DNA from: Neoceratodus forsteri
Lineage: Eukaryota > Chordata > Ceratodontiformes > Ceratodontidae
Direction: 5' to 3'
DNA length: 64,000 bases
Assembly: GCA_016271365.2 (NCBI GenBank)
Contig: CM028136.1
Location: 472,500,001-472,564,000, forward strand
Below, in pieces: positions 43,893-55,891 of this stretch (positions are counted from its first letter, which is position 1; each line of letters begins with the position of its first letter). The translations under genes were made by a program, and so were the position numbers. Below the pieces are notes generated by a model that was not told the DNA's origin, did not search any database, and saw only the letters and a program-made list of their open reading frames with translations.

Positions 43893-44241
43893 GGTCCCAG
43901 AAGATTAGTCCCCTTAGATCTGGTCTGAGACCAGTTTCTCTTTTTATCTGGTCTGGGACCAGTTAGTGTTACACATGAGTCTAACTGCAAGCTTGCTAAA
44001 ACCAGCCATCATAGCCTAGTGATTAGGATATGAAACTGTGAACCAGGAGGTCTAGGTCTGAATCTTAATTTTCCTAAAATTCTTTAACCTTCAAATTTCA
44101 AAGGAGTGGTGATCCATAGCAGTGTGGTGTTATAATAGTAAATAAACACTAAATGGTGTAACTGCAAGAAAAAAACTAGGTGTAACAAAGAAACTGGTCT
44201 CAGACCAGGTCTTAGGAGACTAATCTTCTAGGAGCCACTGC
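43893..44241. repeat. Foldback element with a tRNA-like insert
   Basis: The left arm AGAAGATTAGTCCCCTTAGA TCTGGTCTGAGACCAGTTTC pairs with the right arm GAAACTGGTCTCAGACCAGG TCTTAGGAGACTAATCTTCT at 44188-44231. A second partial TGGTCTGGGACCAG follows the left arm. The loop (about 44005-44060) holds ATAGCCTAGTGATTAGGATA and GGTCTAGGTCTGAATC, which resemble A and B boxes of a tRNA-derived promoter in the plus orientation. Confidence 0.7.
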
Positions 44242-46900
44242 CACCAGGCCTCAACCTAGTGGCAGCCATTAGGCATAATGAAGCAGCAAGCCTCCTCCCC
44301 TAGAAGAGGAGAACAATCCATTGGACACTTCATCCTCTCCCCCCAGCTGGTCCTCAGCAACATTAGATCACTCCAAAGATAATGATTCAGGAGCTCATGA
44401 GAGATCATGTTTGTTTGCTCAGGGGAAGGAGTGGACATTAGGGTTGACAACCCCAAGAAACAGCACACCACTGATTCACCACGACTCTGGGGACCCAAAA
44501 TGCTATCTTTTTTGTTTCCTTGTTTTATGTGCTTTATGTTCTTAACATAATAATTTTGCAATGAATTTCTCTTCTTTTCATGGTAGTGGAATGGATGGTA
44601 CAAAGCAGATGTTATTTAGGAAGCTGGCATCATTCATTCTATGCAAGACACAGAAGATTGAGCAAGTTTTTAAGGATATACTTTGGTGGCTTGGGGAGAA
44701 GCGGGAGTTTGGCTGCTAGAGGGTGAGTAGGGCAGGAGGTTGACATATGAATTTGTGGTATATTGATGGGGGGGAGGTGGACGGTTAAAACTACATGAAT
44801 TGCAATAGGTGTGGGGAAGGGATTATTATTCTATACTCTATTGAATCTATGCCCTATAATATACTGTACTTACAGTGGGCTCCGCCATGATGCAATGCAG
44901 CATCTCAAGTTACTTGATGACAAAAGGGATTGACCGCCACTGAAATTTCCTTGTTTCCTACAGTAACTGTTGCTGAATACTGGAGTACTGTTTTGCAACC
45001 TGGTGGGCTCCACTGTAATGCTAGGAAGCTTCCTCATTACCAGGAGAGGGTGCTAGAGGGTGGCATACTGGAGGTAAACTTTTTAAAGGTCTGGATGGCA
45101 TGATGGGAGTCATTGGCATAGTGTGCGTATACATTTCATGATAAAACAGCAATAAGATTAAAGAAAAACACTGTGTAGTTTTTGCTGGAGAAGTACTTCT
45201 TCACCTGGTGAAATCTATATATAGTGGAACCTCACTTATGCCTTCACCAGTGAAGTACCACTTCACATAAACTGCCCCTTCACTGGGCAAAGAGCTACAC
45301 AAAGTGTCACTTTCCACTGTTTGAAGTTGGGCAACTTCGTAAAGTTCTCATGAAGCAAAGGTTTTTGAACTTTGCTCATCTTTAATTGTTCCACTGTCAA
45401 GGTAAACCAGACATTGAAAAAATACTGCTATAACTGAAAGAAAGACAGTGAGCCACTGGCAAATAAGGGCCATATAATGTAAAGAAAGATTTCCAAAAAT
45501 AGTATTAAAAATTGCTTCTTTGCATATGTAAGACCCCCATCCCCATGTGGGGCTTACCTTGTGGGGCTATGGCCCCGTGGTGTTGTTCTGTCTCCGGTCC
45601 CCTGTGCAATTGAACGTGGGACTGGAGGGCTTGTTCAGAGCCCCTGGCAGGAATTGGGCTAGGGCTCCCCTGTAGTTTCTGCAGCTGCGGCTGCAGCAAT
45701 CTTCTGCTCCTCTGCCCCATTGGGAGAGAAGGCTGAGGTCCATTAGTGCTTTTGTGGCTCTGGGCACATGGAGAACACTTACTCAGTCCAGGAGCAGCCT
45801 CAGGAATGGACCAAGAATGTAAACAAAAAAATATGACCGACATGCACTGTCGGGCATGTGTGGCCCTAAACTCTTAAAGGAGCCAGAGCTCCAATGCAGG
45901 GCAGGGAGAAAAAGGAATGCCAAAGGGGGATTCATGTTTTGGGAGCCCCAATAATCAAAGGGGGGTCCCTAAAAGCAAATAAAGGATTTATTGGCCCCAG
46001 GAGAGCAAGCGGGGCTAGGGCATTTGAATATTAGGCTTTGAACAGGCTTAAAAAAATGTAAACAGTAGGCTGCACTAATAAAGCAGCATAATATAAAACA
46101 AATGGCAGCCACCATAAGTATCCCAGCAGCAGGGACCACTGGAAAGGTAGCAAAGGGCATCAGAGAGAGCCAGGGAACAAACTGTCCAATGAGGTGGAGA
46201 GGAATGGGCAGCTGTAAAAGAGTCTGTGCCCTGTGAGCTGGGAGGAGTTCGGATGAGCACTTAGAGGTGGAGACTGCATTGGGAGGGCTGCATAAGCCAG
46301 AAGGCTAGCCTGGGTACAGATAGGCCCCTCCAAGCCCAGAAAAATCCAGTATGCAGACTGTCTACTAGCCCAGCTTTCCCAAATGGAATTTGAACTGGGC
46401 TGCTCAGTGGGTTTTCCTTGGGGATTTACCTGAACTGCAGTGCAAAAAATTTTTAAGCGGTAAACTGAACTCTTTTCTCATTGTGAAAATTGCTGGAACT
46501 GCTGAACTGTTTGAACTGTCTTCCAGCCAGCCAGAAAAGTTATTTTGGGCTAGGTGGAGACTGTAAAGAAGACCATCTGACCTTCTTCTCCAGCAAAAGC
46601 TGTGTGCACCGGACATTCTGGGTGATCACAAGCCTTGGTGGTCTCCTTGTGATGATAATGAGTGACCGAGCAGTGAAGATGATAAAAGGCCCATGATAGG
46701 CAAAGATGAGAAAGGTCCGGGGGGCAAAGACATGAAAGGTCTGTCATGGGTGAAGAATTCAAGAATTCAGCACCTGCCTAGAATTTCCAGCCTACAGTTG
46801 TCCCGACAGTTTGCAACATTCAGAGTGGTACTGCCAAGCCTTATCCTACCTCAGCACCCCAAGAGATGGACAGCAAACTGTGAGTACCTCTGGGCTGTGG
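44242..46900. other. No recognised gene
   Basis: No gene is recognised. Small inverted repeats occur near 45190-45290 (TTCACCTGGTGAA; CTTCACCAGTGAAG). Frames at 45505-45843 and 46404-46760 have no similarity I can name. Confidence 0.4.
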
Positions 46901-46919
46901 CCCCCAGGAGTTCTTTTTA

Positions 46920-47330
46920 AAAGTTAATTAGTTAGTTAGCTAGATATAAAAGGGGGAAGTTCTGGGCAGGACTTTATCAATTCACAAGAAGCCAAAGCAG
47001 AAAATTAGTTAAATATTAGTTTTGCATTGTTTGCTAACAATTTGGGGGCCCCTTATCAAGTTCTGCCATTTCATGCTCAAAAGACTATTTCTCTCATTGT
47101 ATCTCAAACTGCCTGCAACCTTTTGTCATCTGGTTGGCCACCAGTAACCCAGTAGGGTACCCACCATAACAGACAGTAAAATATGGCCATGTGGGAAAAC
47201 CAGGTACACCCGTGGGAGTGGTACAGGGACTGTGTGGGGAAAGCTGTTGAAACCAAAAACTGTTTGTTCTGTGTTTTGTTTCCCATTCACCCCTTCCCTA
47301 CAATAAATCTGGGGTTGGTTCATGTTACAA
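46920..47330 (+). other. Possible promoter to poly(A) module (LTR-like?)
   Basis: GATATAAAAGGGGGAAG at about 46941 looks like a TATA box. CCTACAATAAATCTGG at about 47297 contains an AATAAA signal, followed by GT-rich sequence. The spacing would suit a U3-R-U5 layout, but no LTR boundaries or second copy are seen. Confidence 0.2.
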
Positions 47331-47340
47331 TTGGTATTCC

Positions 47341-48859
47341 TGGTTATTGCTTTGTGTGTATTACTCCTGTGTAGAGAAAATGTAATTGTATGTGGGAGGG
47401 AAACTAATATTTGTTCCTGGGGAGAGGTTAGGGCCACATAGGGTGGCCTGTACTGTATATACCCCTGCCCCAGGCAGAGGCACTCAAACCTGTTCCTGGT
47501 ATTCTCATTGTATACTGCACCCAAAAGAACCCAGGCCAATCCCAAGGTAGGTTTGTGTGTGAGGGGGCCCCCAGGATGTGCATAGAGAAAGGACCCCCTT
47601 AGACATATACCTGTAAAGGTAACTTGAAATATTAATAACACCACTGAAATTGTGCCATTATATAGGTTTTTTAACTGCAGAGAGATGAACTAGAAATAAA
47701 TTAATGTAGCAGTTAAAACAAACAAAAAAAAAAACAGCAGGCAGACAGGGTGAAACAGTAATATGACTTGCTCCCCTTATTCCACAGTGAGGGCAGAGAC
47801 CAACATATTGGGAATTAAAGTCACATATATTCTACAAAAAATGGATTTAAAAAAGGGACGTATCCAAAGGGGACTGTCCAACTACATTTAAAATGCTCTT
47901 TTCATACAATATGTATACTAGTGTTCCTTGCCCAATGTAACATTTTCTAGTGCAGTTATCCTTGCTTAAGTCAGACTCTTTCCTTTTACATCAGCTTAAT
48001 ACAGTACTTCTGAACCTCAGGTGCCAGGATCTTTCATGCTGCTTCTCTTCAGCCATGTATGATCTGATTGTTAAAAGATTTATGTGTCAGTTAAACAGAA
48101 CAAATGAGTTAGTCCATATGTAGTTAAATTCTTGTCATCAAAAATCATTGTGACGGATAATTCTAAGATGAGCTTAGAATGCCTGGATGGCTGCTATTTA
48201 CATCATCCTAGGTTCAGCCTGCAGTTATCAGGTTATGTATTCCAAAATATTTGGTTAATTTCTTGTCTTAATGCTTAATAACACAGAAATGACTTCTAAG
48301 GTAATTCAATGATCATCAGATTATTCCAGTATGGCTCTTAAAGTAATCTGGTTTGTCTTGGGGAGGAAGGAGGTGCCACAGGACACCAGAGATGGGTTGG
48401 CATGTATGGGTTGGGGGCAGGGAGTGCCACTACACAACAGTGAATGCTTGATTCAAACAATGATTAGCAATGCCTTACCAATACAAGCTGCTGTTCATTT
48501 GTTACTAATTATACAATGCAGTCCAAGAGCACTGTACCTTGATTAGTCAGCTGATACTTTATGCCACGGGGTAATTTCAGCATAACCACCACATAAAGTA
48601 CCAGCCCACCCCACACAGAAAGTAAAAGCAAAACAAATCATTACACCCTCCTGAGCATATCAGGCCAAAACTGTAAACCCCACTATCTTTGTTCCAGTTA
48701 ACCATGACCTCTGAAAAATGATGACATGTCTGAGTTTAAGTACATTTTAGATAAAAACACATTAAAACAAGCATTTGTCAGTGTCAAATGTTTGCCTGCT
48801 GGCATTAGCATTGGAAGTGCAGGAGTTAGACAAAAGCAGAATAGGAATGTCAGTGAAGT
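47341..48859. other. No recognised gene
   Basis: No recognisable gene or strong repeat. Confidence 0.4.
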
Positions 48860-48929
48860 ATTGAACTGCGCAACCCACACCCACCCTGCAGAGATGGACA
48901 GGCATTGGGGTGTGCATTTGGGTCATCGC

Positions 48930-49165
48930 CAATAATGCTCATGCCATCTCACCTCACCTACCCTGCAGACACGACAAGTGTCAAGGTGTGTCTTGGGTGT
49001 TTGGGTTTTACACTCACCCCATTCCATAAGGAAGTACACTGAACTGGGTGCAGTATAGGACAATGGGGTGAACTTTGGGGCCAAAGAGTCCAAGGCACAT
49101 CGATGTCAGTTACTGGCTGCAGAGTGGGGTGAGGGGTGGAATGGCATGAGCATTACTGTCAGTCA
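48930..49165. repeat. Degenerate foldback block in composite B
   Basis: AATAATGCTCATGCCATCTC ACCTCACCTACCCTGCAGAC is mirrored by the reverse complement of GAGGGGTGGAATGGCATGAG CATTACTG, and ACTCACCCCATTCC by GGACAATGGGGTGAAC. The same block in A is at about 9155-9395. Confidence 0.6.
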
Positions 49166-49239
49166 ATCCCAAGCCACACCCCTGACATTCTGTCAGTCCT
49201 CAATGTAGGGCTTTATGGTTGAAACCCTAACGCTATATG

Positions 49240-50395
49240 CTTGTATTTTCACTCCAAGTTTTCAACATGGGCTTTTTATGACCCCACCACATGAACAGTG
49301 ACACTATCAGTTCATTAGCCAAAAGGTGATTTTGCACAGTGACTGCACCATTTGGTGCCACTGGTGCGAAAACACATTTCAGGCAGGATGTGAAAAATAA
49401 CAGCTAAACTGCTCATGAGGAGGTGTAAAAAATGGTAATGTTGAAGCTCTGGAGTGAAAATATAAAAAATTGGTGGTCACAAGTGTGCATAGAATCTGCA
49501 CAATACACACCCATAATGCAATTATTTTGGAGATTATTTACACCAGATTTTCAACATAGGTATTTTGGGATCTCCGCTCATGAACAGTGGCAATGTGATT
49601 TTCGTAACCTGTTCCGAGCGTTGATTTCCCACAGCGACCATGCCCATTGTGTGCCACAGGTGCAAAAACATGTTTTGTGCTGGATGTGAAAAATAACAGC
49701 TGTACTGTTCATAAGGCAGTGTGCAAAAATGACAAGGTTGAAAATCTGGAGTAAAAATATAAAAAACTGGTGAAATTATGACCGTGTGGAAACTGCACAA
49801 TGCACACTGGTAAAGCAGTCATTATATGGAATTTGTTCATTAAATTTGCAACATGGACTTTGGGACCTCTACTTATGAACTATGTCACTGTGATTTCTTA
49901 ATCTGTCCCAAACATTGATTTTGCACAGTGACCGAGCCATTGTGCGTGATGTGCGAAAACACGTTTTGGGCAGGATATGAAAATGACAGCTGTACTGTTC
50001 ATAAGGAGGTGTGGAAAATGGCAATGTTGAAAATCTGGAGTGAAAATATTAACAATTCTCAAAGTTATGAGCGTGCATGGGGACTGCGTAATGCACGCTC
50101 GTAACAGTCATTTTTTGGAATTTTTTTACCAAATTTGCAACACAGACTTTTTGGGAGCCCACCTACTGAACAGTGACACTGCCATTTTGTTAAACAGTCT
50201 CAGAAGGAAATTCCACACAGTGACCCCGAAATCACCTTTCGGGACCGAATAATAACATGACAGTGACTGAGTTCATGAGGTGGGGTCCCAAGAACCCCAT
50301 GTTGAAAACTGGGTGCCAAAAGTCACATAAGTGGCTGAGATACCACCTAAGTTGAAGCCCCCATTTATGCCATTATACAGCTTACCAGCATTTCT
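49240..50395. repeat. Tandem array of four ~297-bp monomers (B)
   Basis: CGAAAACACATTT or a variant lies at about 49367, then at about 49664 and 49957. Each is followed by a GGATGTGAAAAATAACAGCT block and ATAAGGAGGTGTGGAAAATG-type sequence. The fourth unit is diverged in the same way as in copy A. Confidence 0.85.
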
Positions 50396-50468
50396 TCAGT
50401 TCCAATCGGCTCTGAAGAGTGCAGATGTGTTCTCGCCCACTAAAGAACATGGCGCCAGACCTCTGGAG

Positions 50469-50573
50469 GTAAATATGGGGTGAGGGGTGCAGGAGGTGGG
50501 GTGTGCATAGGGTGGGTGCAGGTTGGGGAGGGGTGCAATGCAATAGACAGCAGGACTGTTTTCTTGTTTACAG
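50469..50573 (+). other. Intron-like segment in composite repeat B
   Basis: CTGGAG/GTAAATATGGGG to TTTTCTTGTTTACAG. It corresponds exactly in position to 10699-10799 in copy A. Confidence 0.4.
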
Positions 50574-50679
50574 GTAAAAAAAAACTTTGCAGGAAGGTTT
50601 TCTGTTTTTCCAGGTACATTTGGCACACTGAGGTGGGCTGCCAGTGTGCCACCTAGGTGTTTTGGTGAAGACTGGAGCC

Positions 50680-50890
50680 AACAAGGATTGGGCACCCCAT
50701 CGGCAAAGAGAACGGGTCTGTGATTATGGGGGGGGCATGATGCCAAGGGGGATTGGGCACCCCCTCTGCAGACAAATTCAACTAGAGGGACATCATGCCA
50801 AAGGGGATTGGGATCCCCCATTGGCAAATGAACTGAGGAGGGGGCATGCTGACAGGGGGATTGGGCACTCCAATGTCAGCTTTTGTGGGG
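50680..50890 (+). repeat. G-rich minisatellite in composite repeat B
   Basis: Units with GGGGATTGGGCACCCC, CATGATGCCAAGGGGGATTG and CATCATGCCAAAGGGGATTG. Three to four units of about 62 bp. Confidence 0.7.
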
Positions 50891-51240
50891 CTGTGAGAGG
50901 TGGACAGCGACAGCCGCCATCATGTTTATTGAAATGTTACACCAGGCAAGGCATGCTGTGCAATGAGGAGGCACTCTCTCATTGCAGCAGCAAATTTCTT
51001 TCAAGTTGGTGGCATGCTTCTGAGCTGCTGTCATAGACAGCATGCTCATTCATTGGTGCCACAGAGACAAGCCCCAAAAAGCAGTGGTGGCATTGGCCAC
51101 AACACTGCCACACCTCCACAACCTGCTACTCCAGCAAGCTGTAATAACATGTTTCTTGCACATGTGTACAAGCAAACATAAAAGTCACTGTGTGACTTTC
51201 TATGGCACAGTACCTATATTTGTTCCCCAAGTAGGTGCTC

Positions 51241-51840
51241 CTCTGTTTTGCTAGCCACTCATCTATCTTGCCCCATTCTCACTGTGTCTCCACACATGGT
51301 AATGGATGATGTTTGTAAAAACTGCCCAATCACACATTTTTATCCTGCCTTCAATCTCCTCTTCCTTTCAACCACACTTCCAATAAAAAAAAAGTGTCTG
51401 ATTCTTCTAGTGTCAAAAATCATTGCTCTCCTCTTCCCTTCAACAGCACTTACAAAAATAAAAAAAAAAGATGTTCCCAGTGCTGATCGGGCATTCTCTC
51501 ACTCTCTCTTAGACCTCTGTATCCCAGCACCATCTACCCACTCATGGTCACTCGGTTGCTGTCCTGCAGGACTCGCACTCCCAGAACCAACCACATCTTT
51601 CTGCTATCACTATGCTCTTGCACTCTCCCGATGCAAAAAAACAGAAGCAATGGGAGAGAGTGAAATGCAAAAAAATACCAAATAATTCCAACCTCATCAA
51701 AAAATAAAGACACACATAAAGGCAGAAGGGGGAAACATCCCCTTCAATTATAACCTACCCAGCAACAAGGCACTATTTAATGTAGTACAGAAGAATATTT
51801 CTATAAAACATAAAAAAAAATCTTCAGTTGTTTTGTGTCT
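51241..51840. other. No recognised gene
   Basis: A short internal duplication is visible: ATTCTTCTAGTGTCAAAAAT CATTGCTCTCCTCTTCC resembles CAATCTCCTCTTCCTTTCAA. No gene. Confidence 0.4.
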
Positions 51841-53347
51841 CATAGATACATAGACAGTGTCGGCAGATAAGGGCCTATGGCCCACCCAGTCTGCCCATTT
51901 GAGCTTGTAAGTTCAGTTTGTTTTCCTAGAAGTCTGTTGCCCCTTACCCCTGACCTCCAGAATTCCTTTATGTCTATCCCATGCATTCTTAAATCCTGTG
52001 ATTGTTTCAGCCCCCACCACTTCCTCTGGCAGGGTGTTCCACTTGTCCACCACCCGTTCTGTGAAGAAATTCTTTCATGTTTCCTCTGAATCGTCCTCCT
52101 CCAACTTCATCCCATGCCCTCTAGTCCTGGAACATCTTTTGCTTAAAAATAGTGTTTTCCTGCACCCTGTTCCTCCCTGTAAGATACTTGATGTCTCTAT
52201 CATATCCCTCTCCCTCCTCTCCCAGGGAGCACATGTTCAGTTCCTTCAACCTGTCTTCATAGGACTTGTGATGCAATCCATGCACCATCTTTGTTGCCCC
52301 CTCTGAACCTCTCTACCCTGTCTATGTCCTTACGTAGGTATGGTCTCCAGAACTGTACACTGTACTCCAGGTGGGGCCTCACTAGTGTCTTGTATAGCGG
52401 AATTATGACCTCCTTTTCCTGCTGGTGATGCCCTGCCTATACATCCCAGCATCCTATTTGCTTTACCTGCTGCCTTGTCACACTGTTTCCCTACCTTGAG
52501 GTCATCAGAGATGATAACCCCAAGATCCCTTTCTGCTTGGTGCATGCTATATCCTCACCCCAACTGATATATTGTGCCAGGGTTTTGTGCCTCATATGCA
52601 TTATCTTGCACTTCTTGCATTGAATTTCAACTGCCAAACCCCTGACCATTCTTCAAGTTTCTGCAGGTCGCTTCTCATTCTGTCTACACCCTCTGGTGTG
52701 TCTACTCTGTTACAGAGCCTTGTGTCATCAGTGAACAGTGAAATTCTGCCTTCTAGATCCTGCTAATGTCACTGATGAAGATGTTGAATAGGACCAGTCC
52801 CAGCACTGATCCCTGTGGTACCCCACTGGTCAATCTTCCCTCTGTGGAGTGACAGCCATTTACCACCACCCTCTGTGTCCTGCCACCCAGCCAGTTACCT
52901 ACCCACCACACTACTGTCCTGCCCACACCCATATTCCCCAGTTTGTGTAATAGTCTCTATGTGGCACAGTGTCAAAGGCTTGCTGAAGTCCAGATAGGCC
53001 ATGTCCACCGCCTCCCTGATCCACTTCCGAGTCACCCAGTCAAAAATTCAAAGAGGTTGGTCTGACATGACCTCCCTGGTGAAACCATGCTTCCTTGGGT
53101 CCTGTAGTCCATTGACAACCAGATGTTCTACCAATCTCTCCTTCAGTAGTGCTTCCATGATCTTCCCCACTACCGAGGTGAGGCTGACTGGTCTGTAGTT
53201 CCCTGCTTCCTCTTTGTTCCCACTTTTGTATAAGGGGACTACATCTGCTGTCCTCCAGTCTTTTGGTACCTCCCCTGTTTCCAGTGATCGGCTAAACAGG
53301 ATAGCCAGAGGTTCAGCCACCACCTCTCTTAGTTCTTTAAGGACTTT
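51841..53347 (-). mobile_element. CR1 LINE copy, second subfamily
   Basis: The 3' end has octamer-like CATAGATACATAGACAGTGT. On the minus strand the ORF2 part runs back to the RT N-terminus at about 53347. The frame 53323-53051 reads MVAEPLAILFSRSLETGEVP, KDWRTADVVPLYKSGNKEEA and NYRPVSLTSVVGKIMEALLK. Sequence differs from the 796/6549/32399 subfamily, so this is a distinct CR1 lineage. Confidence 0.88.
51900..53340 (-). pseudogene. CR1 ORF2 RT and C-terminal domain (broken)
   Basis: RT starts at about 53340 with PLAILFSRSLETGEVPKDWR. The palm continues on broken frames, with FTDDTRLCNRVDTPEGV-like sequence at about 52750-52690 (FTDD box intact at the nucleotide level). The C-terminal frame 52545-52333 reads [40 protein letters not shown] and [15 protein letters not shown], a frameshifted [13 protein letters not shown] segment. 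Many indels; no endonuclease. It would have been the polymerase of the retrotransposon. Confidence 0.82.
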
Positions 53348-55891
53348 TTAAGGAAATTTCATAATTTATTATCCAATTGCAGAATCACAACAGGCCATTC
53401 CAGGGTGTGGGTTATGCTGAGATTTTCCCGCTTCTAGTGTGGTTAAGTCACATGGACAGCAGCCTCATGGCTGAACCACACCAGATGTGGGTAAATCCTA
53501 GTCCAACCCACATGCTGTCATAGATTATTGCTTAAATATCCTTTTCAAAAAAGGATGGAAGTTAGTTGCAAAAAAATGATTAGATATTAGGATTAAAGTT
53601 CACATCCACTAAAATAGTCATTTAGTATTTCAGAGTACCTATAAAAAAGCCTAAGGAAACTCCCATTAACTTCCAAAACACAACGGATTCTTTCCTTAAG
53701 TCATTTAATATGTCAGACTATCAATAAAAAATGTTTATCGTGATACTGATGTATTTTTCTAGCTGTCTTTCAGTTTTACTCTTCTGATGAATTGTAGATT
53801 CTATCCTGTTGTACTAAGTTTTGCATGCATTATTTATAATGTTTGTACACATGTGGTGGCTTTTAACTATTGTATGTTTTCTGATTTTTGCTAAAATTTG
53901 TGTTGTTTTTCTATCAGTATTTTTGCGATAGCTATTTTTAAATATGCTGAACAAATAAACTAAACAAAAACACAAAAATAGGAAACATAGCAAGAGGGTA
54001 AAAGTCCCTGAAGCTTCATTATTGTGTGGTGTATGGTGTTCCTAGGGGCTTAATTTGCTAGGCTCAACAATGCTGGAGAACTGGAACTGCTCAAGGGATC
54101 TGATACTGCACCTACAAAGTGAAACTGTAATGAAGCAATAGAGTTGTGCTGTAGAACATAAATTCGCTATGGAGCAGGAGCTGCACAAAAACTGGAAATG
54201 GCACTATGGACCTGGAGCTCTTCTAATTGTCTGTTTCTTTGGGAAGCTTGATCTGCTGACAGGAAACTGCCTGCTGTAAACCACCTTTAGAATACTTACC
54301 CACCAACTCTCCTCAGTGATCTCCTGGGAGTCTACATGCCTTCATTTGCATCCGCTCCATTTTTGGATCATGAGGTCTCACTTTGACCTTCCAGACATCC
54401 TAAGAAAGTGTCATGGTTTCCTAGCAACTACCTAGGCCCCCCCCATAGGTGTTGATCCCCAGTAGGTTGTCTGATAGTTAAGTTTTAAATTCCTTTGGTG
54501 TAATCAGCTTCTCAAGTTTTAAGTTATTCCAAAGATTATTCCATCCTTAGGACTGCTATCAAAGCAAGCAGGCAGCTGAGTTTACTGAAGCAAGAACATT
54601 TCTAAGTAAGAGGTGAGTAGACAGATACTATATTAGAAATGCAGAGTCAAAGGCAAATTTGGACCGTCAGTCAAGCTATAAAGGTACAGTACATAGTGGT
54701 GTGCTGGTCTGAGTTGGGCAGGGCGGACTGGCCAAGGGTGCCTGGGATGCTAATTGCATCCTGTCCTGTTAGTGTATGACATATGTTGCCTGGCTTTTTT
54801 TGGGTAATTTTTCATCTCTCCACCACCAACATCAGTCACTGGGTTAAGTTTTTTCTGGGGTGGAGGCATAGGGTCTGTTGCCGGACTGTCTGGAGTCATA
54901 AAAACATTTTCAAATTATTGATCAAATGACCCACCACGGCACAGAGCCACTGACAGCACTGCCGCACCACAACATACTTTCATTTTGCTCTTACTTCCTC
55001 ATTCCCAGCCTGCCACAAGGCAGCCAAAAATATCAGCTGAAGCAGTAGCACAGGGCTAGCTGCACACTGTGCTCACTGCCATGGCTGTGAAGAGGCTATT
55101 TTGATTGGTGCCAAGCACCATTTCTCCCAGTTGGTGCCATGGCGAAGCAGTCTCAGAGGAGTGGAGACCCTTCCTGGACTGGACAAGTGGACTATGGAGA
55201 GGGTGGGCGGGCCACACCGTGGGTTCCATTGCTCAGCTGCAAATTACAACATTTTGTGGCATGATTGGTTGCCTATTGCCCTTGGTTTTCTTTTGGCCAT
55301 TGTCATTGGTACCGTTCAACAGGTCAGCAAGTTGGTAACATCATTACGTCGATGTTGGGTCGTCATCGAAAAATGTGCCATGATCTGAAATCAAGTAAGA
55401 GATTTGGTAATTTATTTTATTATATGAATCTCTAGTGCTATGAGTATGTTATTCAAATGAAATTCTGCTACCCTCCACGGCAGCCAGAAGTAGTGCTGTG
55501 TTGTTAAACACTTTGACACTTGTAAATATGTCTCTGATCTGTGACTGTGAGTGAGTCTGTTTAACTGTGACTCGTAGTAGATGACACAACAGTGCAAGTG
55601 ACTGAGTAAGCGAGGTCAGTGAATGACTTCAGTCACTGATGTTTTTAAGACCTGTCCGTCCTCCTGGATCATTATTACTATTTTTGGTCTCATGTCATGT
55701 TGGTTTAAATCCTATGTCTCACATTGTATAGCTGGGGTCAAACTTGACAACAGCCCATAAGTCAAATGCTAGAAGATTTTATTTTGAGATGTAGCATTGT
55801 CAATTAACTAGACCTGCTGACTTACTGAAGAAGTTAACTTTTCAGTAAGTACCAGTAGTTCAGCCAGTGGGAAAGTCTGTTGGGTCACCAT
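53348..55891. other. No recognised gene
   Basis: No gene is recognised. The stretch starts with an AT-rich boundary at the CR1 5' truncation point. Nothing else stands out by eye. Confidence 0.4.

Larger units (their letters stand above)
48860..51240. repeat. Composite repeat B (second copy of the A family)
   Basis: It is colinear with 9060-11480: foldback block (about 48880-49230), four ~297-bp monomers (about 49240-50395), linker with an intron-like segment (50469-50573), G-rich minisatellite (about 50680-50890) and tail (to about 51240, CCACACCTCCACAACCTGCT... AAACATAAAAGTCA). The ~170-bp direct repeats flanking A are absent here. No coding potential is recognised. Confidence 0.75.

Noticed and set aside
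44005..44075. Candidate tRNA gene
   Set aside because: Box-like motifs are present but no acceptor or anticodon stems of a proper cloverleaf can be drawn; better explained as SINE-derived.
47126..47644. 172-codon minus-strand open frame
   Set aside because: No recognisable domain, no promoter or splice context, low-complexity stretches.
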